From Mermis nigrescens (lineage: Eukaryota; Nematoda; Enoplea; Mermithida; Mermithidae): DNA of 64,000 nt. The stretch is taken from assembly GCA_036768485.1 (NCBI GenBank), contig JAVLUZ010000616.1:459861-523860 (forward strand). The letters are read 5' to 3'. Each line of letters starts with the position of its first letter. The stretch's first letter is position 1. Position numbers and translations under genes: made by a program. The notes beneath the pieces were generated by a model, which was given only the letters and a program-made list of their open reading frames with translations, was not told where the DNA came from and did not search any database. Shown here one piece after another: positions 46,708 through 56,420 of the stretch.

Positions 46708-46951
46708 CTTATAGTCATATATACATGTAACGCCTCGAAATCTGGGGGTCCCAGCCTTTTTAGAGGGGAACATGACCTCCAATTCTTGGCCAAAAACGGC
46801 CAAAAACGCCTAAAAACGGCCAAAAAATTCCATTTTTTCCAAAAATCGAGAGTCAAAAATTTTCTGCATTTGAGGGGAGGGTGGGTGGCCTCCGACTATG
46901 GATGGAAGGATCCCCATCCCCCTATCCTCCTGTTGAATGCATCCTTATAGC
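46708..46951 (-). mobile_element. Family E element
   Basis: Body 46716-46943, starts CATATATACATGTAACGCC, flanks CTTATAGT / CTTATAGC (7 of 8). Confidence 0.82.
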
Positions 46952-48499
46952 CTATTGGTGTGTTTGTGTGGTCATCCTGACTCCGCTATCGACTGGCGTG
47001 TATTAGCTTGACCTCGTCCGTCCATTCACTGAATGGAGTTGAAATGTGCGCTTTTTGGAATACCCTTATTTTTTAAAACTTATGGGTAAGTAATGTCTTT
47101 AAGAGAAACATTTTTTTAAAATTCATGTTATCCTTCTGGTCAATCTTGACAAACGATTTTAGGTTCGAAGAAAAATATTTATGACTCATGCAGACATCTC
47201 AAAGTTAATCCTCTTTCCAATGACCTTCGAACGAAAATTTGATTCAACTGGGTTGATGATTTATTTCACGGGCTTGTCTTTACGCCAGCAGCATTTCATT
47301 CAGCGTTTTCAACCCAAATTTTCAAAAACCATAAATCACTGGACGAAAAAACCTCAAAAAGATAGGGTGAAACCTCAAAATCTAGAAACAATAACAATTC
47401 TAGTGTAAAATAGTGATTTGAGGCTATATCGCTATTGTGTATGATTTCTACCTTGATTAGCATGATTCATTTTTTAATATATCGATTTTTTAACTTAGTC
47501 ATTTGTCAATAAGTATGTAGCCACCTTCGCCTTAATTTATTAAAGTTTTAGCTTAAGAGAAATACATCCAGGCCCGTGGGATTTGTTTCGGGAAGAAGAC
47601 TTCAATATGATATTTTTACAGCCAATAGAGCTTCACACTATGCAAATTTTGCAACCCGGGTACATACCTTCGATAAGGTGAAAGTGCAAGAGACACCTTC
47701 CCTTTTATGGCTGAGGGACTTTAGCGGCGTGTTCAAGCGCCTCCCAGTAGCGTCCAGGGAAAAATCCCAGAAAATTTTTCAATAAAAGCACTTTAACGTT
47801 GAATCGTATCATAAACATTCTACAAAACCAGCCGAATATTTGTTTTAAATTCAGCCTAAAAATAGTTAGAGTTGAAATTCAATACCAAAATTCATCATTT
47901 TTCCTACTCCTGTATACCCGGTGTGCAGCTCTAACAACCATATGATATCTAAGCCAGTATGATTCTATCATAAATTCAATTGGTAATACCTATAGTCCGG
48001 CAAGAAGTGTCAAAATTTTCTGCATAAAATCTGAACAAGTAGAAGGCATGAACATAAGCCAAATATGATGGAGGTTGCTAAGGCTGAATCTAAAGTGTTT
48101 GAACCGCGCGCTTATGACTAAGTACATTGTAAATGGGATTATAAATTTCGGAACGAAGCGCCAAAAATTTTGGCTATTTTTCACTAAAACAGAAAGAAAT
48201 AAAGGTGAAAAAATTTTAGATTCAATATCGGGAAGAGGCAGGCTTTTATCCACTCTGACTACCCTATCTATTATTTAACGCTAAGCGCCGAAAATTATCG
48301 CAGTTCTACGATTTTTAGCTTGAATTCCGGCTTTTCAGACAATGAATCCATAGTTATCGCGAGAAGTAAAAAATCTAAAGTTAAAGCATATTCTTATTTT
48401 TTAGCAAGTTTTAGTTTGGGTAGAATCTATATGCGCGCACGAGATAGGTAACCTCATAGATACCTAGATTAAATATGAAATCTGAAATGGAATAGGTAT
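46952..48499. other. Intron, mostly unassigned
   Basis: 47905-47932 reads GTATACCCGGTGTGCAGCTC, the same end as the hAT element at 27596-29644, but no partner end is seen. A frame at 47576-47785 has no recognisable domain. Confidence 0.4.
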
Positions 48500-48936
48500 G
48501 TGGTTTATAGGGATGTGCCGGTAAACCGAACCAGAACTGGAACCGACTGGAACCGACCATTTTTTTGGAACCGGAACCGGAACCGAGAACCGATTTTTTG
48601 ATATTCTAAGAACCGGAACCGGAACCGGAACCGATTTTTAGATTTTCTAAGAACCGGAACCGGAACCGGAACCGATCTTTTTTGGAGTCGGTTCTCGGTT
48701 TTTCAAAATTAGAGTTAAAAATCGAACTTCATAAAATTTTAGTGAAGACATGAAGCAGCAATTCAATCTTTTATTATCCAAAAGTTTACAGACTAAAACT
48801 TAGTATTGTTTCGGGTAAATTATATTTTAAAAATAACAGTCGTTCTGCTTTTTCGCCATGTAGCCTGTTTCTGAGAGGGTCGTAAATGATTCCAGCGCAA
48901 CTGAACAGCTGTTCCGATGGAACGCTTGTAGCTGGC

Positions 48937-49674
48937 GCTGCAAGCAGGGGCGAATCTAAGGGGCGGGGGGCCGCCCCCATTTGCCAAAAATATTTGGCGA
49001 GATAGAGAATGGATATACAATTTGCAATTATTTTTTGGCCCTCAGTGACCATAATTTCTCAAATTTTTTCGGCGTTACGCGCCGAATGATACCTATTAAT
49101 GACATTTATTTACTTTCTTCGCCACCTGGAAGCCATTTTCTGTTCATGTAGGTTTCAAAACAATTTTAGCAGCAGAAACAGCTATTCTTGCATAGTTTTC
49201 TTCTATTTTCAATTAAAAATTTCGATGTTTCGCATCAAATGCTATAAATACAGTAAATCAAGCTGTAAATCATGCTTCTAGACGTCTATCCGTCTTAATC
49301 TCACAAATTTTCCGGCGCTTCGCGCCACGGTTTTTTTGTATTCGGCAAAGATTTTTCCCGATGTACAAAGACTTTTGGGGATCATCTTTGTACATGTCAA
49401 ACGGACCTTGTACAAAAAACTGCTTCGCGCCAGAATTCTGATAAAGTCGAAGAATTTTAGTGATTTTTAGCACAAAATTATCGAAAATTTGTAAAATTTT
49501 AAGAAAAAATATTGCGTCAAAAGCGATTTAATGTAAAAGCATACATTCTAAAACGCCGAAAAAAACGCTGTTTCGCGCGTTAAGAGCAAATTTTTGGACC
49601 TATTTTTGACTGTTTTTGGAAAAGTTGGGATACTGCCCCCTTAGGAAAATCCTAGATCCGCCACTGGCTGCAAG
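48937..49674 (-). mobile_element. Family D' element with exact TSD, inside hAT transposase
   Basis: Body 48945-49666 (722 bp), starts CAGGGGCGAATCTAAGG, ends GATCCGCCACTG; GCTGCAAG on both sides. Same core as 683-2053. Hairpin GGCGCTTCGCGCC at 49314 is itself interrupted. Confidence 0.93.
49318..49430 (-). mobile_element. 97-bp mini F element with exact TSD, inside D'
   Basis: Body 49326-49422, ends CACGGTTTTTTTGTATTC / GTACAAAAAACTG, CTTCGCGC on both sides; the target is the hairpin motif of D'. It is a nearly pure fusion of the two F ends. Confidence 0.92.
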
Positions 49675-50150
49675 ATACTGCTTAGCTATAAACGCGAGAA
49701 TCGGCAAATTCTTCGACTTCTCTTTCCACCATTGTAGCAGATATTCGTCATGAATTAAGCATTTCGATTTCGTATAAGCCTCCAATTAAGAAACACATCG
49801 ATAATATTCAGTGATTTATAAGTAAATTCTCAACTAGACGTAAAACTTATTTGAACGTGCAGTTTCCAGATTGAAACGACTTCCTGAATAATTTATCTTT
49901 CGATTACATCATCATATGTTCCGGTGAAGTCAGGCTATCAAGAGCGTACATCCTTTAACACAGGAACCGAGAACCGGAACCGGAACCGACGGTTCTCTAG
50001 TTGAATAACCGGAACCGGAACCGGAACCGACGGTTTCAACTTACGCAAGAACCGGAACCGGAACCGAAATTCTTGTTTTCCAATAACCGGAACCGGAACC
50101 GGAACCGATTTTTTTGAAAAACCTGGAACCGGAACATCCCTAGTGGTTTA

Positions 50151-50691
50151 GGAAAATAAATGAATATAAGGGCATTGAACGGTGCGACTTTTAATTGTGT
50201 CCAGCAGTAAGCTGGCAATAAAAGTGCAGTAACTGACCCGGCGCTGCGAGACCATCAATAAAAAGCATTAAACATAAATCAGTCCGGCACGAAGCGTCAG
50301 AAAATTTAAAAATTTAGCTTTCTAGAACGCATTTTGCAATGAAAATCCCAAAACCTCAAAAAAATTCTTGAAAACCTCACAAATCTCAAAAAGCCTCTAC
50401 CAAAAACTTCAAAAATAACAAACCTCAAACGCGAAAAAACACAAAATTTGGGGTAACACCCAATCCCCACGGTTGGCAACCGTAATTTCGTTTTGTTGAT
50501 GCACATGCCACAGTAATTAACTTTTATTTGTAATAAGAAATACCTAACATCTTGCTAAATTTATTCGAATTATAATTACATTCCAACAAGTAATTTCTTA
50601 CTGGCAACTACTTTGGTCTATCAGCGGAACTTCATAGCCGAAAATTATTTTCACTTATAAAAAAAATAGCTAAAAAAGTCTTTCCTAGGCA
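50151..50691. other. Intron, no recognisable content
   Basis: Relic word GGCACGAAGCGTCAG at 50285; otherwise unassigned. Confidence 0.35.
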
Positions 50692-51194
50692 GTCGATAGC
50701 AGACATACACAACATTGAATTCTGGGTGGAGGATTATAAATTTTAAAATACCTTTTTCGGGCCCAAATAACAGTGGATGCACGTCTAAAACATCATATTT
50801 TGGTGTTTCTAACAATTTTTATCTTTACAGACCTATAAAACAAAAATTTGAAAAATATCGAAAATTTGACACTTTTAAGTCATGAGACCACTAAAACGCT
50901 TTAAACATCACCTTTTCTACGAATTTTTCGGGGTTTTCGGCAGGCACGTATCTCTGGGGGAATGGGGAGTCCGCCCCCCCCCCCAAAATTCAGAAGAATC
51001 GGACTTTTTAAATGTTATTTTGTGCTATTTTTGGCCTTTTTGGGCTTAGTCTCCCCAAAACAGGGCGGCCAGTACGTGCCTGGTTTTCGGAAAATCGTAA
51101 AAGGGGGGAAAATGAAATAATTTTTCGGGATGAAAAATTTTCTGGGAAGATTAGAAGCCCCAGACCCCCACCCTTTAGATCATGTACTATCGAC
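50692..51194 (+). mobile_element. Family A element, host of a C MITE
   Basis: Body about 50700-51186, starts CAGACATACACAAC, ends TTAGATCATGTA. Flanking octamers are GTCGATAG and CTATCGAC, inverted rather than direct. The hairpin motif is missing (CTTTTAAGTCATGAGACC instead). Confidence 0.72.
50933..51090 (+). mobile_element. Family C MITE with exact TSD, nested in A
   Basis: Body 50941-51082, GTTTTCGG on both sides. Confidence 0.93.
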
Positions 51195-51226
51195 AGTATG
51201 CAACTTGACAAATAAAATTTCATATG

Positions 51227-52304
51227 CTATAGTCCGATCCATTTCGAACGGCCTATTTTTAGCTAGTCTTATTACTGTGTAGCAGGAGTGCTACTACACG
51301 GCTAGAAATGCCTACTTTGAAGTTTAACCCGTGACGTTGATGTTTCATTGTTTCTCAATATTATTAAATACTTTGCGCAGTTGAGAGCAAGAGCCCGAGT
51401 AGTCGATTAGTACTACACACGCGAATCAGAGCGGAAGATCCGGGAAACCGGTGCGGGTAAAATTTTGCTCACGTAACGGTGAGAGGCGGCAGCCCCGTTA
51501 CATATTGGAGGTCCCAGAGTCCGTTCTCTGGAGTTGTCTGCGCTTACGCTTTCTCCTAGAGGGGGAGGAGTGTAGCAGGAGTGCTACTACACGGCTAGAA
51601 ATGCCTACTTTGAAGTTTAATCCGTGACGTTGATGTTTCATTGTTTCTCAATATTATTCAATACTTTGCGCAGTTGCGAGCAAGAGCCCGAGTAGACGAT
51701 TAGTACTACACACGTGAATCAGAGCGGAAGATCCGGGAAACCGGTGCGGGTAAAATTTTGCTCACGTAACGGTGGGAGGCGGCGCCCCCGTTACATATTA
51801 GAGGTCCCAGAGTTCGTTCTCTGGAGTTGTCTGCGCTTACGCTTTCTCCTAGAGGGGGAGGAGTGTAGCAGGAGTGCTACTACACGGCTAGAAATGCCTA
51901 CTTTGAAGTTTAACCCGTGACGTTGATGTTCCATTGTTTCTCAATATTATCAAATACTTTGCGCAGTTGTGAGCAAGAGCCCGAGTAGTCGATTAGTACT
52001 ACACACGCGAATCAGAGCGGAAGATCCGGGAAACCGGTGCGGGTAAAATTTTGCTCACGTAACGGTGGGAGGCGGCGCCCCCGTTACAACTGTAATAGAT
52101 TTTCACTGCACAAATGGCATCTTCAATTACGTTCTCGTGACAGCTGGTTGCTTTAAATTCTTCTTAGTGATCTTTAATGTGCTTCTTTATTGTAACATTT
52201 GGTGCATCTAACAAACTGCTGCAACAATCTAACCCGTAAAATATTCTGCTACAGTAATAACCCGCAAAACGAAAATGGACCGTTTGAAATAGAACAGACT
52301 ATAG
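51227..52304. mobile_element. Inverted-repeat element carrying a 293-bp tandem array
   Basis: Ends CTATAGTCCGATCCATTTCG and rc CTATAGTCTGTTCTATTTCA; the arms stay similar for about 60 bp to TTATTACTG(TG)TAGCAG. Most of the interior is the array at 51276-52087. TSD not resolved (possibly TA within CTATAG). Confidence 0.82.
51276..52087 (+). repeat. Hairpin-rich tandem array, 2.8 units of 293 bp
   Basis: Units start GTGTAGCAGGAGTGCTACTA at 51276, 51569 and 51863; the last is cut at CCCCCGTTACA. Units are over 97 percent alike by eye and near 50 percent G+C, unlike the surroundings. Each holds perfect small hairpins: GTAGCAggagtGCTAC, CCAGAGtccgttCTCTGG, CTCACgtaacgGTGAG and GTAGT...ACTAC. No tRNA, 5S or Sm-type gene could be recognised. 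Confidence 0.9.
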
Positions 52305-52589
52305 TATCGTGCCTTTCATGATTGATGTTCTAGTTCAAACCACTTTCTAATCGCTTTACACTGGTTTCAGAAACCTGATTCGTGCATAATGTTTCGTGAA
52401 ACAGAATACATAGGCGCATAGATGAGATTAGACGACAACACAATAATTTTTTTATTTTAATGAGATATCAAATAACACGGTACAAATATTAGTAGTTGAC
52501 TTTAGATCCCCTCAAAAACTTTTAAATAAATTGAGCTGACAGGCATACGCCTATTGAGAGAAACCATCGCATCAAAAATTACCAATCAT
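52305..52589. other. Intron, no recognisable content
   Basis: Short AT-rich spacer between two elements. Confidence 0.4.
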
Positions 52590-52849
52590 TTTAGAACCAG
52601 GGTTGCCAGGTGCAGGAGAATTCTCCTGAATTCAGGAGAATCTAAAATTTTCAGGAGCAGGAGCAGGAGAATGGGCTTTTCAGGAGAAATTTCAGGAGAA
52701 ATTGTAAACCTGCAGGAGAATGCAGGAGAATTTTAAAATGTCAGGAGAATTCAGGAGAATCCTGAAAATCTAGGAGAATTCAGGAGAATTTTCAAAACTT
52801 AAACAGCAAGTTATAATGATTATCATACATTAAGCTTCTTACTTCTTAC

Positions 52850-53410
52850 TTCTTATATTAGTGATATCAACAGGCTGGAGGCTCTTCAGCGTAAATTTAC
52901 TAAATACATAGTTGGATATCATAGCCCTCTTTCTTACGACGAACGCCTTAACCAACTTAACTTGTGTCGATTAGAATTACGTCGCCTTCATATTTGCTTA
53001 TGTATGATGTATCAAATTATTAGTCAAAAATCTTGTCTTTCCATGACAGATTTTTTTGTGCTTAATCAAAATACTACTCGCTGCACAAATCGTTTCAAGC
53101 TAGTTGTTCCTCTTGTCCGTTCTAATTTACAAAAATTTGACTTTTTCTATAAGTATATCTCTGTTTGGAATCACCTACCTGATTTTGTAGTCTCTTCCCC
53201 TAACTTAAATATATTCAAATCTAGATTAATTGATGTCGACTTATCCAAATTTATTATAGGGCGGGCTTAAATCGTCATTTTCATGACTCGCTCATCGCCT
53301 TTTGCTGTACGCTTTTATTCTATTGACCGTACGTTTTATTACTCTTTTACATCTTTCGTAATTGTCGCGTTTCAGTAATAAATTATTTCATTCATTCATT
53401 CATTCATTCT
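52850..53410 (+). mobile_element. LINE 3' end: C-terminus of reverse transcriptase plus repeat tail
   Basis: An open frame to a stop at 53270 reads SDINRLEALQRKFTKYIVGY, then RLNQLNLCRLELRRLHICL and later YISVWNHLP. This is the C-terminal region after the RT palm in CR1/Jockey-type LINEs (DI..LE..Q..FT....(4-10)Y..RL..L.L..LE.RR...). The element ends in (ATTC)n at 53385-53408, a LINE-type tail. The 5' part is missing, as in usual 5' truncation. Confidence 0.88.
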
Positions 53411-53630
53411 GTAGTTAGTTAGTTGTATATAATTTTATACTTAGAGATCTTTCACATTAAGAATTTATTTCGTTCATAGTTAAGACCTAAGTGTTAAGTT
53501 ATAACTATATCCAAATAAGTTTCGTGCTTCCGTAGTAAATCATTCATTCATTCATTTATTTATTCACTTAATATCACGAAGTGCAGAAATACATAGCTTT
53601 ACACACCGTCTAATTGTTTTTATCAGTTTC

Positions 53631-54723
53631 ATAGACGTTTGCAAACACCGTTTTTTCCACTTTTTGGTCTATTTGTCAACCAAAATTTTGGGAAATGGAA
53701 AAAATTTTTGGGCTTGGTTGGCATTTGTGGAAACTTTTTGTAATGTTAAAAATGCGTTTTAGAGAGTTAAAACTTCGAAAATTTTTCGGCGCTTCGCGCC
53801 GAATTGATTAAATTCTTACTTATTAGTAATCCTTAAGCCGCGCCGCGCCAATCGCAGCATTTTTATCGACAATCTGGTCTAGAACTTCACTACGATTGAA
53901 AATCCTTATCTTATGCACGGATTCAGTTAGTTTTTGTAATGCAAAAATGCGTTTTAGAGAAGTGAAACTACAAAAATTTTTCGGCGCTTCGCGCCGAATT
54001 GATTTAATTCTTTTTTGTTATTAGTATTTGAGCCGCGCCGCGTCAACTGCAGCATTTTTATCGACAATTTGATCTAGAACTTTACTACGATTGAAAATCC
54101 TTATCTTCTGCACGGATTCGGTTAGTTTTTGTAATGCAAAAATGCGTTTCAGAGAGGTGAAACTACAAAAAATTTTCGGCGCTTCGCGCCGCATTGATTT
54201 AATTCTTACTTGTTATTGATGTTTGAGCCGCGCGGCGCCAATTGCAGCATTTTTTATCGATAATCTGGTCCTAGAACTCCACTACGATTGAAAATCCTTA
54301 CCATCTGCACAGTTTTTGAAATGCAAAAATGATTTAGAGAGCTAAAATTTCAAAATTTTCTAGCGCTTCGCGCCATTTGATAAATTATAGTTTTAATTGT
54401 CAAAAACGACTTCAGAATTGGCTAAAATGCTTTACTGAAGGAAGGAAATTCAAGTTTCAACATAAATAACGTTACTGATCGTGATATTCTTGTAGAGCGC
54501 GAAATTTTTATACAAAAAGTGCATCAAACACCGCTATTGCATGTGTACATAAAATTTTCCACTTAAAAACACTGATTTTTCAACACAGGCGCTCTATTTT
54601 GAACGTTTTTAGACCTCTCAAAAAATGTTGAAAAAAGTCGGAAAAAGTGGAAAAAAATTTTGGGTTCGGTCTATAATGTCAACCAAATCGCTGGGAAAAA
54701 AACGGTGTTTGCAAAGCGCCTAT
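53631..54723. mobile_element. Element G: TIR element with internal 190-bp repeats
   Basis: Ends ATAGACGTTTGCAAACACCG and rc ATAGGCGCTTTGCAAACACC, then TTTTTTCC. Interior: about three and a half units of 190 bp, each with TTTTTCGGCGCTTCGCGCC (53789, 53981, 54177, 54358) followed by a GCCGCGC(C/G)GCGCCAA.TGCAGC word. No clear TSD. Confidence 0.85.
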
Positions 54724-55399
54724 AAACATTTTTTTGGATATATTTCAAAACGTAAGGATTTGCTTGCTACTGAAGTACATACAATTAGTAATAAAGTATT
54801 ATTTATTTTTTCAAAAGACATTGCAAACAGGGCTCTTTTCAGAAATTTTTGATGATGTAAGTGCAACTGAAAATTGGCGGTCACTGTTTTAAGCACAGAA
54901 ACTGTTTTTTCGAATAATGTGTATTGTAAACAATGCGACCTCTTTAGCTTAGGCCCTTGAGCAGTATATCCTGATGAAGATCAGGAATCTGTTATTGAAT
55001 GTTTGTCAGCTGTTGATGTTGAATAAAATGTTATACTTTGTGGTGCAGCATTAGTCTTCCATTATTTTTGCATCTGCCTGTATAATGCAGATATGCTCCA
55101 TGAGCTTTTTGTGAGAGAATTAATGTTCATTATTTAGCCTTGAGTGTCCTTAGGATTAACAGGCAAGAGATCAGAATAAAATACTTGGGTGAACCAAGGT
55201 AAATTGGCCTGAGCATGCTTGATATGCATGTGCACATACAATTGTAGATCTGCTGTACAACCTTTCCTGCAAAATATGAGCCAGGAGAATTTTCAGGAGA
55301 ATCAAAATATTTTCAGGAGAATTGCAGGAGAATTTTTCCCCAATTTTACCTCTGTGCAGGAGAATCTGAATTTTGGGACCTGGCAACACTGTTTAGAAC

Positions 55400-55977
55400 A
55401 TGGTTGTATTGTATGCATTGTATTGCAAGTGCGTGTATGTATGTCGTGCTCACATGTGAAAAACAAATACATGTGAAAAACAGATATTTTATGTACATAC
55501 GTACAACCTGCGCTTAGCTGCAAGGAAAACTCGAAAAAATTGAAGCACACGCAGAAAGTCAAGAGACGAGTATTGCTCCTCTTTCTACCACTCAAATAGG
55601 TCTGAGCTCAATCAGAAAAAAGCCACGGGCGATTAATGCCGACTTAGCTAGAGAATGATGAAACATCAATTTAATTGTGAGTTTTCTCTTTTTTTTCATA
55701 CTTTCGCATATTTTTTATATTCTTACCATTTTTTCTTTCCTCGTTTTTGCTCGCGTCATGCCGTCAAAGATCTTAACAAAGAAAAGGATAAACTCGTTAG
55801 AGTCGTCACCTACCAGCGGAGTGTGTTTGGGGTATAAAAAGCGATAATAAACTCGATAAATTCTGTTTCTCTATCAAATGCTGTTGATCTATGTTATTCT
55901 GTCTAGTAACTATAGGAAAAAGTTATGCTAAGCGTCTTTCCGTGCAAACATCCACCAACGTGGGTAGTGTAGTGACC
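55400..55977. other. Intron, no recognisable content
   Basis: TACATGTGAAAAACA-type direct repeat near 55450-55490. Open frames without domains. Confidence 0.4.
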
Positions 55978-56420
55978 AGACATGGGCAGCAACTAAATTC
56001 TCGAGGGCCCAATTCAGGCTAAATTGCCAAAAATAACACTAAAAATTCAATTCTGGAGGGTCTATCAATTTTTGGGGGGATCCGCCGAATTTCGGGAGGG
56101 GGTTCGGTCCAGTCCAGATCATAAATGCACAGCTTGGTCGATCTGAGAGATGTCAGATGTTTTGATGGGGTCAAAAATTGTGTTTTTGTGCGAAATGACC
56201 TCAAGACTTGCATAAGCGCTAAAAGGGCGTTAGTACTACGTTTTCACACATTTTCTGGTAAATTTGAAGCACTTTTTAAAAAATTTTCAAATTTTCATTA
56301 ATTTTTGGCCTTAATTTTGTCACATTTTTCTCAGAAAATTTCCCGTTTTTTCATCTGGGGGTCTACTATACGTTGGCGTAGGGGGGAGTAACGCCCTCCT
56401 AGAAGTTGTTGAAAACCCTC
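55978..56420 (+). mobile_element. CATA-type remnant
   Basis: CAGACATGGGCAGCAACTAAA, AATTCTGGAGGGTC, GGTCTACTATACGTTGGCG: the make-up of the CATA-type families, but no copy of the same order elsewhere in the window and no TSD. Confidence 0.4.

Larger units (their letters stand above)
48786..49785 (-). pseudogene. hAT transposase C-terminal region, split by an insertion
   Basis: Two minus-strand pieces. 49667-49785 ends with LLQWWKEKSKNLPILAFIAK, then QYLAA. 48789-48944 begins [20 protein letters not shown] and goes on to [19 protein letters not shown] before a stop at 48786. Together they are the hAT dimerisation domain (WW....PxLxxxAxxxLxxPATSxxSExxFSxxG), about 100 residues. The 722-bp D' element at 48945-49666 lies exactly between them, so the frame is broken. 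The BED finger and catalytic core are absent from the element. Confidence 0.92.
48500..50150. mobile_element. hAT-type element with exact TSD and transposase remnant
   Basis: Body 48508-50142 (1635 bp), ends TAGGGATGTGCCGGTAAACC and rc TAGGGATGTTCCGGTTCC, GTGGTTTA on both sides. About a dozen GGAACCGGAACC direct repeats at each end (48530-48720, 49965-50135) look like subterminal transposase-binding repeats. Carries the C-terminal part of a hAT transposase on the minus strand. Confidence 0.93.
52590..55399. mobile_element. Large hAT-type element with exact TSD, loaded with other elements
   Basis: Body 52598-55391 (2794 bp), ends CAGGGTTGCCAGGTGCAGGA and rc CAGTGTTGCCAGGTCCC, TTTAGAAC on both sides. 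CAGGAGAAT is repeated about 13 times at the left (52612-52790) and 5 times at the right (55280-55365), typical subterminal repeats. A LINE 3' end and element G are inside. 54730-55270 may be decayed element coding sequence but shows no recognisable motif. Confidence 0.93.

Noticed and set aside
48530..50135. Regular GGAACCGGAACC repeats as a possible CRISPR or satellite
   Set aside because: They are confined to both ends of one hAT element with exact TSD, so they are subterminal repeats; there are no spacers.
51276..52087. Spliced-leader, 5S rRNA, snRNA or tRNA array
   Set aside because: No 5S or tRNA box pattern and no convincing Sm site; only the tandem layout and stems suggested it.
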